NCBI GenBank assembly: GCA_024663395.1
Contig: JANFAH010000068.1
Location: forward strand, 217,190 to 281,189
Origin: Pisolithus tinctorius
Taxonomy: Eukaryota > Basidiomycota > Agaricomycetes > Boletales > Pisolithaceae
Direction of reading: 5' to 3'
Length of the DNA stretch: 64,000 nucleotides
Part shown: positions 47,172 through 58,558 of the stretch, piece after piece
Layout: every line of letters starts with the position of its first letter
Numbering within the stretch: position 1 is the stretch's first letter
Position numbers and translations under genes: made by a program
The notes under the pieces: model-generated
What the model was told of the DNA's origin: nothing
Seen by the model: only the letters and a program-made list of their open reading frames with translations
Databases searched by the model: none

Positions 47172-47505
47172 TATTATTACTGAACCGGAGCGGGTAAGCA
47201 TAATATTGTGCATGACCCACGGTTCCCGATTAGGAAGTGCTATCAAAGCGATTTCAAATGTGGTCAACATATGTCGAGGATACTGGCTATTGTTCGTCCA
47301 CCACATCCCAAGACCGCTTTGCCTTCGGAAATGGGTCGAGGTGTGGAATTGGGTTTGACAGATCTGGTGATTCATCTTTTGGGACCCACAAGGTGGTTAA
47401 AAGCCACACCCCGTTTCACCCTCACCGCAAACAATTCCTCCTCAACAAACCTACTCGCAAGCCCTCGTATACTTGGGATTATCTTGAATCGTGTAATCGT
47501 CATCT
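47172..47505. promoter_or_regulatory. Divergent intergenic region between FMC1 and an RRM-protein gene
   Basis: A 334-bp gap between head-to-head start codons. Plus-strand frames run through it but share no motif with known proteins, so I treat it as a promoter region. Confidence 0.4.
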
Positions 47506-48383
47506 ATGGCCAGATTCCGCGTCCCAAGTCCATCCGCAGACTCGTCAGCTTTTGACTCGACGTCACATGCAGCCACCAATATGCCACCCGCCGTAAGTGT
47601 CGCTGCTTCGAAATGGGGTGTTTGTTCTCATCGTACCTTGGTACCAGAAAAAAGTCACGCAGAAACCCGTAAAGATTAAGAAGGCTTTAGACGGCCTTGG
47701 ACGGGCACGGGCTAATGCAGGCAAAGCTAGAAATGCCACAAGCGCTGCATATAAGAAGGCACAGAAACAAGTCAACCACCAACAGATCACCTGGACTTAC
47801 GTATTCGTCGGCAACGTACGTTCGGTGTTGCCACACTTATTTTCACGTTGATCCAAACGAACTCGATTAGATTGATCCAGGGGTTGACGAGTTTGCCCTC
47901 AAAGAGCACTTCAAAAATTGCGGCGACGTCATCTCTGCACATATCAGGTGCAGCGGCGGGATAGCGATGACGGTAAAACCACAGCCAGACTACTACAAAA
48001 ATCACAAAGTTCGCCAGTATGGCGTCGTGACTTTCTCCGATAAGAAGGCTGTCCGGAACGCCATACAGTTGAATGGCTCACAACTGGGGGGGTGTGAGAT
48101 TGTGGTAAGCCAGCTTCTGCTATTCTACCTCCCGCTTCTAATCCCACTTCTTATCAAGGTCTGTCGAAGTGCTGGTGACCTCCCTGAAGTGAGGGAGAAA
48201 GTCCAGCAACGACTGGATGACTTTCGAGCAAGGAATGGGTTTGGCGACGCTCGCCGGGCCCGTAGGTATGGAGTTAGGCCACTAAACTCCGAGCCGACTA
48301 TCTTGCTGGACCACGATGCCATGCAGAATGAGAACAAGAAATTCAAATTATTCGGGTTTTCTGTTCCCTTCGGCATCATGTGA
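47506..48383 (+). CDS. RNA-recognition-motif (RRM) protein
   Basis: Single-RRM protein of unknown specific target. Four or five exons join: a Ser-rich start (MARFRVPSPSADSSAFDSTS), a Lys/Ala-rich helix (KKVTQKPVKIKKALDGLGRA), then RNP2 YVFVGNI at an exon junction followed by DPGVDEFALKEHFKNCGDVI. Next come the RNP1-like RQYGVVTFSDKKAVRNAIQL with NGSQLGGCEIVV, and a C-terminal basic/helical region EKVQQRLDDFRARNGFGDAR ending FGFSVPFGIM before TGA. Introns at about 47591-47645, 47819-47873 and 48105-48160 have good GT-AG ends. An insert between the beta strands of the RRM (AMTVKPQPDYYKNHK) is unusual. The start is ATG 47506, the only ATG in frame ahead of the RRM. Confidence 0.8.
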
Positions 48384-48824
48384 TGATGATAGCTGCCTGG
48401 TTTCTGTTTTATGCGCCCTCCAGACATACTATCCTGTATTCTATCTCCTATGCACCGATCTACGCCCATAACTGTATGGTTAATATGCTCGGATCCCTGT
48501 TTTCGTCGCGTGTGATGGTGACATCAAGCGCGTGCAGCCGGCTCGTCGCTTCCAGTGACCCTTTAAAATAAGTTTGGCAGCGATCCCTCATTGAGTGCCA
48601 AGTCCCAACTACCAGGCCAACGTGCTTGGTCACAGCTCTACCCGTCGTCCAGTTCCGTGCATGGAATTGGCTTCACCTCAACTCTTCTCACTTACTTTCA
48701 GGTAAGAAGCCGCCTTATCTGGTGTTTCTTTCCACCGTTAGATGCATGTGAGAGCTAAGCCCAATCTGCGTGGCTCCAAGGTTTACTGGTAGTCCTGGTC
48801 TTTAACCGCCACTCTCTCGAAAAG
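48384..48824. other. Intergenic region upstream of the PAM2/pseudo-helicase gene
   Basis: 441 bp between an RRM gene stop and the next plus-strand start. No supported coding frame. Probably promoter and leader of the downstream gene; possible splice-like motifs near 48700 could belong to a leader intron. Confidence 0.4.
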
Positions 48825-51800
48825 ATGGCGAAAAACGGTGCTCTAAACCCATCCTCCACACCTTTCTTCCCTGGTAGCATGCGAGTCAGTGAAGACGATG
48901 GCCCGAGCGGGTTCGGTTCTGGTGTTCCCACACTAGGTGAGGAGGGAATGGCATCTTCTCCAGCTCTTCCGCCTCCTGCCGAGAACAAACTTGCACGGTC
49001 GTCGCCAAGTCCGGCTCTCGATCACGGTGGCTTTGTCCGCCAGTCCGACATGCGCTCCCAGCTATCGCCCACTCCCGTCGATTCCTCATCGGTCTCACAT
49101 CGAGTGGAGCAGGATAGACCGTACTTTTTTCGCACCCGAGACCTAAGCGTGGTTGGAAGTTTGGAGGCTTTGCCTGAGGGTGATGACATGCCGGGGCCGC
49201 TCACGACGGACGACCGTGCACCTACACCGGCAGATTCCTCACCGTTTTTCTCGGCGCTTACCTACCACTCACGGGGTCGCATCTCAACGACCCCCGTGAA
49301 CATCTTGAAGCCTCCCTCACGGTCGTCGTCATTTAATACGAATGGTCCTTTCATGTCGTCGTCCCCGGTGTCTTCGCTAGATTCTGGAAGCCATTTCGCC
49401 CCCAGCACTGACTTCTCACTCGGACTGGAGGCGCAGCTCAAAATTTCGCCTCTTATCCAGGATCTTATAGACCGTCTCATGCGCTGTGAGCTTACGACCC
49501 AGGAAGTACAAAGAGAGCTTCGGGACGTGCACCGCAAACTCGATTTCCTTGTTGAGCGTTCTTTGAACGGCCCGTTTCAGACGACTAATACCCAACCCGA
49601 GTTCAAAGATCCTTTCGCACCAACGGCTACTAGTCAACCCAGCTCTATGGTGAATATACCCAGACCATCGCTCAGCGCTAATATCGCTCCAAACCAATCC
49701 CCGCCTTCGGATGATATCACACAGATATCCCAGCGCCTGAACACTTTGACTACCTCCGTTGGTCAAATTTTGGCTCTCCAGACTCAACAGCACATACAAA
49801 ATACCACCTCGCTCGGACGAGTCACACCGCATACCCCTGATATCCCTGCGAATCAAGCATTTCACGCTGGCATAGGTTCAAATCCAGCGCTACTTGGACA
49901 TGGAATTCCAAACAGACCAGATTTACGACCCTCATCTCGCCCTCCCAACCCTCCCATACGCACCTGGTCAGCGGGTAACCTCGATCTTCCTCCGCGAATG
50001 GACAGCATAGCTGCAGTTGGTCGTGTTGAACCTCCGCGTGACAAGCGCCGTTCCGTCACTGGAAGCGTGATGCGTCGCGAGTCCGTTGGGGTGCGTAGGT
50101 TCACACCGTTATGAGCAAGTCTAACCGATTAGAATCAGATAATCGATAATCAAGGAAATGATTGGTCGGGTAGTGGATCACGCGAGAGTGGACCATTGAT
50201 ATCCAAGTGGGAGCATCTGAATCTCGCCCCCGACTTGCTTCTTTCTCTCAGCAAATTTGGGTCAGTACCGATCCACTGCCCTCAAGTGTTTACAAGCACG
50301 TGCTAATTGGTTTTGTGGCTATCAGCGTCGGACCACCCAATAAGATTCAGCAGCGGGCTCTGCCTTTCCTCTTGCGTGGCGCCGATATTATCGCACAAGC
50401 GCCTCCGACGCAGGAGCGAATAGCCGCATACGTCATCCCAGCCATCCAAGCTGCCTTGGTCAACAGTATAGGTCGTCCTCCCAACAGAGGGCCACTTGCT
50501 GTGATTGTTTCAACAACTGTGGACCAGGCAACTCAAGCTCAGCGCATGATCCGAGATCTTGGTGGGCCTATTGGTATTCGGTCTGCTTTGGGTGTGGGAG
50601 CGTCGACAAACGCGAACGACCTCTCTCAAGAACTTCGTCTTTTACAACAGAACATACCCCACATCATATGTGGCACGCCGCAGAAACTCCATGCGCTCTT
50701 CACGTCGTCAGGGGGACTGCCGGGTTCAGAGGTCCGCTTTCTCGTACTTGATGAGGTGGATCAGCTCATCGCGCGCAATATGCACGACTTTGTGTTTAAC
50801 ATTGTCAAGCTACTTCCACCGCCCAGATCTCGACCCCTGGGCACTGCTTCTGCTTCAGTTGCCAATGGTAGTAATCAGCCTCCCTTCGGCTCTTTTGATG
50901 CCGGTAGTGCAGGCTCTGCCAGCACTGGTCGCAGATTTTCCGCTGTCACACCTCCTGCCAACGATCTGGGGACGAGTCCAGCGATCGAACGCCAGACTGC
51001 TCTATTCTCGAATACAGTCCCTCAAGATGTCCTAAATCTTGCTACTGCTATCCAGCTGCGAGAGCCTGTCCGTGTGCTGGTTCGCCGGGATGGCAATGTT
51101 GCAAGTGCAGATACTAACCAAGGATCCCGTGGGTTGCGGCAATTCTACCTTTACCTGGCTTTTACAGCTGGTGGACGGGGCGATGCAATTCCGATGGGTG
51201 GTGGACATGGGATCATTGGCTCGGGTCGCGGTACATCTAGCGCTGAAAGTGCCCAGGCTCGCCAATGGAAACTTGACGCGTTGGCTGACATTTTTGATGA
51301 CGTCGAGATTGGCCAGGCTATCGTCCATGTCAGTGGTGGGAACGCTTTGGATGCAGTTGTTCATAAACTGGGGAGCCGCGGACTGGAAGCAATTCCACTG
51401 GTGAGTGGTACCTGGGTGTCATCACAGTCTAACTAATGCAAGCTAATATAGCACGGTGACATGAATGCAGGGGCAAAATTGGCCGCCCTGAACAAGTTCC
51501 GAAGCTCCCCGTCATCGATTATGAGGCAGTCCGTTAAGGTATTGGTAGTGAATGATGTCCAAGTCAAGATACCTGAGGCTCCCACGTACCTCTCATCATC
51601 AATTACGGTAAACATTTCTTGCAGCCTAAGTAACTATCGTGGTGACGGGTTATTTCCCAGATCTCCCAAAGGCAGTGGAGGAGTATGCCCATCGGTATGG
51701 ACTTGCGTGCATGTCTTCCCCCGGCTTTCCTGATAGCATCGGTTTCAGCGTCGCACCCGCCATAGCGTCCAACTATTCTCGCGCAGGTGTCATCATCAAC

Positions 51801-52008
51801 TTCGTGACCGCAACCGGAGGAGACGTCGAGATGCTCCGTTCGATCGAGTGTTTCTACAAGTAAGCATTTGTTCAGTTAAGACAGAGCCTTACTGACTCAC
51901 TATGTTAAGGATTAAATGCGTACGATAATTCATTATTTACTTCGTGTTTGTGGTCTGACACATCCCTCACAGCCTGAAGTACCTATGAATCTACGTGATA
52001 TTGTTTGA
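48825..52008 (+). CDS. PAM2-like, coiled-coil, degenerate eIF4A-like DEAD-box protein
   Basis: Predicted translation/RNA factor. Exon 1 (48825-50090) starts MAKNGALNPSSTPFFPG, which fits PAM2, the ligand of the poly(A)-binding-protein MLLE domain. It continues Ser/Pro-rich, with probable coiled coils (IQDLIDRLMRCELTTQEVQR; DDITQISQRLNTLTTSV). A 42-nt intron joins it to SKWEHLNLAPDLLLSLSKFG, GPPNKIQQRALPFLLRGADI and an eIF4A-like fold. The motifs are altered: motif I QAPPTQERI, Ia STTVDQAT, TPQK, II DEVD, III SNT, V NDVQVKIPEAP, VI HRVAPAIASNYSRAGVIINF. ATP hydrolysis is therefore unlikely. Later exons: 50326-51400, 51452-51607, 51661-51694, 51749-51859, 51910-51919 (10 nt) and 51973-52008, ending CPEVPMNLRDIV. 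One base appears missing near 51581-51583; adding it gives exactly 939 codons. The helicase part has no ATG of its own. Confidence 0.8.
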
Positions 52009-52377
52009 AGATATTCTTGTATCCCTACTCGCTACGGCCTTCGATATCCACGCACCTCGCTTTGCTTATTCGCCTTTACAAGGCTACTATGTCGACCGCC
52101 CTCGGCTTTGCATTCGGCTGTTCAATACCCATATATCCGGCGCATTTCAACCCACATCAACACCACTGTTTTAGTATTGACTCCACCTCGGGTTTGAACC
52201 AACTCACCTGATCCGTATGTCTCTACCTCACTGTATATCAGATTTTTCTTTCGCCTCTTCCTGACTACTATCTACCTTGCGCGCTCTTTTTTTTTTTACT
52301 TCTGCGATATGCTGTGTTTGGTAAATGTCTTTTGGCCTTACTCGACTCTCGTTTTTCTCCTGCGGATCCACGTACTT
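52009..52377. other. Convergent 3' intergenic region, pseudo-helicase/ELP2
   Basis: 369 bp between converging stops, pyrimidine-rich on the plus strand, with a run of about a dozen T near 52288-52299. No supported frame. Confidence 0.5.
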
Positions 52378-55300
52378 CTAATCTATGTCTACCTGGACAG
52401 TCATTATCTTCAATGTACCATCTTCACTGCAGGACGCGAGTTGCTTGATGTGATCATGCTCAGTCGAGTGCCAGGCAAGCTTGTGTATATGGTCGACGTG
52501 AGCAGTTCTTAGATAACATCAGGATAAGTGGTCGTGGATCTAGCACTGTTACCCAGAACTTACCCTCTGCCTACTACAAATGTAAGCTCCCATATGTCAG
52601 GACCCGACTTTGAACCTGAGTAGATGAAAATCTCTCCAGTCTCAAGGCCGACAGCAAGGAGTTGCCTGTCAATGGTGCTCAACAGATGGGCATTATTCTG
52701 ACTTGCTCTTCTTCCTCACCTCAAGTTATCCATGGAGCAAAGGCAACTGCAGTCGCAGCCTCTTTGAACTTCAAAGTGGCAAGTGCCGGCCAACGATCAG
52801 ACGTAGCCTTGGGTGCCCAGATTTTAACCTAACAGAGTCTGGTGAGCAAGAAGGAAGTCCCTCTCGGTGCGGTACGTACTGTCTTGTCCCTGGATGCGGT
52901 GGCAAAGATGTCACCTTCACTGCTCCAAGCACAATCCCAGATAATACGAGCATGCGATTTGTCCATTCGCGACCGAAACATATCCTGTTTGCCATTCCCA
53001 GTATTGGGAGACTAATCAGGTAAAAATCTTTATAGTATACGTCGCTCTCACCGTTGTCTTTTCTCACAAATGCCCTCCATGTCCGATCGCGGCTCACAGT
53101 CACGATGTATTTATCGTCAAGACTGAAAGCGATTCGTGTGACGGTCAACGTGTGTCCCTCGAGTGGCGAACCGAACGATTGATATGTTGAAGCCGAATAG
53201 AGCCGCACCACGGCGTGCTGAGGAGATGATGCACGGCAAGCTGTGGCAATTAACTCATGTGAATGAGAGGATGCTATTGTGATGGACTGGAAAGCGATTA
53301 GTTGGGGAACATCACGTGCAAGGGTGAAAGATCCCCTACCTCGTATCCGTGGCCAAAGACCTTTTCTACCTCTGGCCAAAGCGTAGTAGCTGCGAGTTCA
53401 CCCTCGAAAGGTCGCCTACCTGACCTCGTCGAATCCACGCGTGGTGGTGCTGTAAAACCCCAATTAAAAATAAAATTCACCTGGTCTGTCAACATCCTAC
53501 CATCGCTAGTCGCTTTGTTGGACAGCCCTAAAGGTGGAACGCTGGCTGCGACTGGACGATTTTGCTAAAAGCTACGTCAGCTGACGAGCAACGTAACTCG
53601 GAACCACCCACCTCGCTTTCAACCACCCCGTCCACACCCAGAGACTTGACCGTCTCTACAAAAGTACCAGGAGCTTCGAATATCCGTACAAACCTTTTCA
53701 TCTGCGACACTGGCGAACGTCCATGGACCAAGCCAGGTAACCCCAACCAGATCATATCCGTGTACCTGTGGACGGGCTACCTCGTGCCAGACCTTACGAG
53801 ATGGGCAGGGTAGAGCACCGTGTATGCGAGTCGTTTGGTCCAAGCTGGCACATGTGGTCGTAAGCGACATAATGACCCCTCGGAGACAGAAAACCTACCC
53901 GACGGATATGAGGTACTCCCCCCGCAGGACTCCAGGCAACGTCTTTTACAGGACCCCTGTGTCCTCCTATCGCACCGACTTCCCTCCACTCATCTTCAAT
54001 ACCTGTATTCATTCGAACAGATCGCCAACGTCTCCATCCACCACTCCACCCCACGCCATTGCCTCGTCTCCCTGGCTTGTATGTGCCCAGATGCCGCCGA
54101 CAAACCCTCCCAAACGCTGACCACCAACATCACCGAAGCGCTGGCGATTTATCCATATGGACGGTGCTGCAGGACTGTTTGACGAAGAAGTGATGAGGGT
54201 GTCACTCGGGGACCACAATATCAAAGATGAGTCTGTAGAAGTCGATAGCAAGGTTGGCGGTGGTAAATAGTTTCCGGTGCTGGTCTGTTGAGAGGCCCAT
54301 GATAACGATGTCACGCCCGCTTCATGGCCTATGAGTAGTGCGTCGAAAGTGATAGTATATTGCTGGACACTTTGGCCACGTCTCAGTGGTCCGTAGTCTC
54401 GGGAATAACGATGTTCTCACCCGGTGTCTTGGAATTTAATACTGATAATATGTCGCTTGAGGGTGATCTGCCGCCCACCTTCTTCGCCCTCAGTAGGATC
54501 TGCGAGGGACGCTTCGAAAGCGTCAAGGAGCTCATCTGTCGAGCCACTGTCATTTACGTGATGATCATTGATGCTGGACGCAGATTTCACTAAAGGTTCG
54601 ATGTTCCACAATCGGATAGTACCATCCTGTGAACCAGACGCAAGTACGAGCGGATCGTCGTTGGCTGCTCCATCCGATGACAAAGGTGAACGGAAAGCGA
54701 GGGCTCGCACCCAGTCCTCATGACCAGGAAGGGTAGCTGAGCGAACGAACTACAAGGCACGAGCGAACTCGGGATATGCTATAATAGCAAGGATAGTTGA
54801 CACGTACAAGATTTTCCGACCGTTGTCCAAATATTCACGTTCCTGTCAGTGCCCCCGATGGCAAGAATGATTGCTTGAATGACAGTGTCAGAGCACGGTG
54901 ATCCATACAGGCAACGAAGACCATACCTTTTGAGTGCGGTAACATAGTCATTACAACGGCAAGCGGATATCGACCTGACAAAGAAATGGTTTTGACATTC
55001 CTCGAGTTCATCTGTAACGTATCTCTGTTAATATCGCCTTGTGCGATACAGGAGTAGGGATTCGACCTCTCTCAGCTCCTTGTCTGATGTCCCAGATTTT
55101 CACCGAGGAGTCTGAACTGCCCGTCGCCACGAGGTGTCGCATACAGCAAGAGCAGAATAGGTCTACTATGCGCTTGAATGCGACTGTACACATCCACTGT
55201 CACGGGAACACCTAATTAGCAAAAAGAATGGGAAAGGAACGTCTACAGAGGCGAACCCTTCCCTCAGCCCGGTGCCATGCCCGGACTGCACCTTTGTCGT

Positions 55301-55667
55301 CTGCACTGAGGAAGAAATCGTTTCGAAGGAACCGCAGGCAAGTCACAGTACCTCGTGGCCCGGAAGCGTCTCGTGCACGCCATTATCATTCGCGTCCTGT
55401 AAAGAAGCACAAGTACACTAGTACGCAGATGCAATAAAGCCTAGGAAGGACCCACGTCGATGTCCCAAAACGCAACGAGAGAACAGTTGCGAAGACTACA
55501 GTAGTCGAATCCGGTGACAATGCCGCTGCATGACTGAAGCGGTTGGTGGCCGCAGAGATGTACGCAGGAATTACTTGTAACTGGTCATCTCAATTAATGC
55601 TTCACCCTTTCACAAATTCTTGGATGGTATTGATTTTATCTGATCACGTGCAATATGTTACGGGCAT
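52378..55667 (-). CDS. ELP2: Elongator complex subunit Elp2 (WD40)
   Basis: Double-propeller scaffold of Elongator, which puts cm5/ncm5 groups on wobble uridine of tRNA. It is broken into many small exons; recognisable blocks in order are YISAATNRFSHAAALSPDST, RHLVATGSSDSSVKIWDIRQ, DDPLVLASGSQDGTIRLWNI, ITLKRHIISIKFQ, DEWREVGAIGGHRGPVKDVA, WHEVARPQVHGYDLVGVTWL, the Elp2 signature ADEKVVRIFEAPGTFVE, GHTLTVTRIAFSLDDKYIVT, VKIWAPKATS, LLAVGLETGEIFIYS and LASCSEDGTLKIMTV. The stop is TAG at 52378-52380. The start is tentative: ATG 55665-55667 with a very short first exon (MP) followed by LQVIPAYISAATNR. That start would lie only 15 bp from the stop codon of the transferase gene upstream, so leader overlap is expected. 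Confidence 0.88.
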
Positions 55668-55681
55668 TACACTTCTACTGC

Positions 55682-56682
55682 TTAACTCGTCCCGTCACTG
55701 AGGAATAGCAGCCCAGCCTTCACAGCAGGACGTTCAGCGATACGATCCACCCAAGCCTGAATACCCATCATCAGACATACTGGTGATAGACTTCTCGGTA
55801 AGCCACTCACTTTCACGTTCGGGAAGGCGTCCAAGTCGATGCCAGCTCCCTCATGAAGCCTCACCCTTTGCGCAATGGAATATCAGAGATGGGTACTCAC
55901 GACAACTCGAGGGTCTTACCAAGGGAAGGCGTTGAGATCGGCGATGGTTAACTTTCCCCTTCCAGGACCAACCAGGTAATCACGTCCTTCGAGGCGAATG
56001 TTCAGCACACCATAGAGGCGGGCAGTCTCTTCAGTATAAGCCTGTATATTGAACATGAGCCATCAAAGCGCCAGAACCAACTTGGCAGCATACGTGCTTG
56101 CCATAAGGTATATCCACAGGAGCAACTTGCCTAAAGTGGCGGGCTGCGTAGCGATCGTGGATAAGCTGGGGAGTCAGTGCGTGAAGGGCCGCTTATACAT
56201 ACCCTGTCCTGCATGGGAACCGATTCCTCCATGCTGGGTCATCAATGTTAGGCGTTGGAGACCGGTGCAAAAGCATTGGTCTCACAGCAAAAAAGATCCA
56301 CTGCAACAGTTCGCTCTCCTCGTCGCTTCCGGCGGGGAACGTGAAGCGACCTTCCAAGTCGTACTTACGAACGAGATAGAGCAAGATTGCCCCGCTCTCG
56401 AAGACGGTGAAAGGGGTAGGTTTGTGAGAGCGATCGACCAGGACGGGGATGCGGCCATTTGGGTTAAGAGCGATAAACCAAGGTTCTTTCTGACGGTTAG
56501 TTGACAGCACTATCTCTTCGTAGCTAAGGAGAATGGGAGACAGCACACGGGAAAGGGGTCGGCGAAGCTCACTCATAATCGATGACGTTTGTGCCGTAGG
56601 CTGCCTTGAGTTCCTCTAGGACGGTGGACACCTTGTGTCCGTTGGGAGTTGGGGCGATATAGACCAAGAGAGGTTTAGCCAT
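55682..56682 (-). CDS. Glutathione S-transferase, Ure2-like
   Basis: Thioredoxin-fold plus helical C-domain enzyme conjugating or reducing substrates with glutathione. Exon 1: MAKPLLVYIAPTPNGHKVST then VLEELKAAYGTNVIDYE. Then ISLSTNRQKEPWFIALNPNG, RIPVLVDRSHKPTPFTVFES, GAILLYLVRKYDLEGRFTFP and WIFFAV. The ESxAILxYL and NPNGRIPVLVD patterns are those of fungal Ure2-type/theta-like GSTs. The C-domain is split into small exons with LYGVLNIRLEGRDYLVGPGR, LTIADLNAFPW and WVDRIAERPAVKAGLLFLSD. The start is ATG 56680-56682 and the stop lies at 55682. The nitrogen-regulatory prion region of yeast Ure2 is absent, so a detoxification role is more likely than a regulatory one. Confidence 0.9.
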
Positions 56683-56854
56683 GGTGCTAATCCGTGTGTG
56701 CGTGCGAGTGAAAGGAGGGGGCAACCTGGGACGGATGGATTGCAGGTGAGAGGGGATCTTATATATGATACACATGCCAGGTAGCTTTGTCATTTCTCGC
56801 GCTAGTGGGGAGTAAATGATGGGATCCAACTGCGTCACCGGTGTTGGTGTGTAA

Positions 56855-57180
56855 TCAGCTTACGAGGGGGCGGTTCGTCTGCTCCCTCCTTAGTTTCTCT
56901 GCACCCATGCCCACCGTGTTTCCCCGAAACCTCTTTCTCATATCCAGCTGTAGTAGTACTAGCATCAGTCAATGTTCATTCGGCAGGTAGTAGAGGAGAA
57001 ACGGACCATGTTCCGCTTGCATTCGAAGGTGGCCTTGCGCAGGTTCTGGCAAGGCTGTGGTAGTTCGTCTGTGTGATGTTTCAGACAGTCGGATGGGAGT
57101 CGCCCGTCCTTCTGGACGCAGTCGGACTCGAGCAGACAGGTTTTGAGTGCTCTGAGTAGTGCGTCGCACGACGAGGACAT
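56855..57180 (-). CDS. PET191: Cytochrome oxidase assembly factor Pet191/COA5 (twin Cys protein)
   Basis: Small intermembrane-space protein required for assembly of cytochrome c oxidase, imported by the Mia40 disulphide relay. It reads MSSSCDALLRALKTCLLESD, CVQKDGRLPSDCLKHHTDEL and PQPCQNLRKATFECKRNM, then across a 59-nt intron (56948-57006) LDMRKRFRGN, the fixed end of the family, with a short extra tail. The six conserved cysteines are present with family spacing. Start ATG 57178-57180; stop 56855-56857. It is head-to-head with IBA57, 58 bp between start codons, suggesting co-expression of two mitochondrial assembly genes. Confidence 0.94.
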
Positions 57181-57238
57181 GGTGGCACAAGTTGGCGGGA
57201 GACAAGACTGCTTGTTGTCGCCAACCACGCTACTCCGC
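57181..57238. promoter_or_regulatory. 58-bp bidirectional PET191/IBA57 spacer
   Basis: Only 58 bp separate two divergent ATG codons. Transcription start sites must lie here or within the opposite gene. No TATA box is visible. Confidence 0.5.
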
Positions 57239-58523
57239 ATGGCCCATCCATTGCGTCCCCTCCGACTCCTCCGCACGACACCCTCCGTCGCACCTGTCCC
57301 CCATCGCACCGTCCTTTCAGTCTCTGGCTCAGACGCGACAACCTTTCTCGACGGCCTCCTCGCAACGTCCCTCAAAGGCAAGCAGTCCTACAGCGCATTC
57401 CTGCACGCTCAGGTATTCACATCTTCCACCGTCGCCGTACGCCGCTGATACTACTTACATCGTAGGGTCGTGTCATCTACGACGTATTCTTATACACCCC
57501 TCTGTCCCAGTCCGCCCCTACATACCTCATCGAACACGACGCGTCCCCTTCCGAATCACAACCATTACTCGACATCCTCAAACGCTACGTCTTGCGTTCA
57601 AAAGTCCGCATCCGGGACGTCTCCCAGGAGTGGGACATTTGGGCCGCATGGGGTCATGACCATGGGGCGGACGAACGACGTGAATGGGCCTGGGCGAGGA
57701 GCGGCGCCGTAGAGCCCGTCTGGTCGAAGACGACGACTTGGCCGTGGGGCACCGAACCCGGCGTGATAATCGATCGAAGAGCACCCGGCATGGGCAGACG
57801 CATGATCGTGCCCAAGGGTGAAAAGCGTGCGTGCCCATAGGTCTCCTTGCTGTAATGCCCCCCCCTAACTATAGCTTATGTACAGCGCGCGACACATCAA
57901 CGCACGACACCCTCGGAAGCGATGCATACCTCCTGCACAGAATACTGCATGGTGTACCCGAAGGTAACATCGACATTCCGCCTTTGCACGCCTTTCCGAT
58001 CGAGTCCAACCTTGACATGATGGGCGGCGGTTCGTAGCCATCTTCTTTGCAGTCGCACATTCGTTCTGACAAGTGTTGAAGTGGACTTCCGTAAAGGATG
58101 CTACGTTGGACAAGAACTAACGGTGCGGACGTACCATACAGGCGTCGTCCGTAAACGCATCCTCCCCACTATCCTCTCTCAATCCTCGCAGTCTGGTGAT
58201 GCCGTTCTCTCACCCAACCTCATCATTAAACCTTCCGTGGTCACACCCCGTCCTCTGACTCTGATCCTGAACCAGCCTCGATTCGCGTTCCTCGGTTGCG
58301 CGGCACATCTACTCTCCTTTCTTCTACTTTGACACCTTTACTGGGACCGGGTACAGCTGTCGGCCTCGCCCTCCTTCGTCTGGATCACCTCCGTCCAAGT
58401 ATAGAACTGCATACTGACCACCCAGGCACAGCGCCAGAAGAATGTGGACAACGGTGGAAAGTGGAGCCCTGGCGGCCTGACTGGTGGCCTGAACAACCGC
58501 CAGAGGAACAGGTGGATGAGTAG
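57239..58523 (+). CDS. IBA57: Mitochondrial iron-sulphur assembly protein Iba57/Caf17
   Basis: Tetrahydrofolate-binding GcvT-like protein that, with Isa1/Isa2, makes 4Fe-4S clusters for aconitase and lipoate synthase. The N-terminus [20 protein letters not shown] is basic and Arg-rich, a mitochondrial presequence. Then [32 protein letters not shown], and after more exons [34 protein letters not shown] and the family signature [20 protein letters not shown] with GVVRKRI (KGCYVGQE loop). The C-terminal part, [14 protein letters not shown], is in another frame. It is joined either by an intron around 58195-58275 or, more simply, by one missing base in the CCCC run at 58246-58249. Start ATG 57239; stop at 58521-58523. 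Confidence 0.9.
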
Positions 58524-58558
58524 ATATTGTAAACAGTGAATGTAGCTAGTCCGAGTTC

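Noticed and set aside
50207..51436. Plus-strand frame of 409 codons read as a separate gene
   Set aside because: It begins with GTG and runs through an intron at 50261-50325; the real upstream exon (SKWEHLNLAPDLL) is in another frame and joins the 48825 exon.
53820..54182. Plus-strand frames opposite ELP2
   Set aside because: They are shadows of WD40 exons on the minus strand, which carry the Elp2 signatures.
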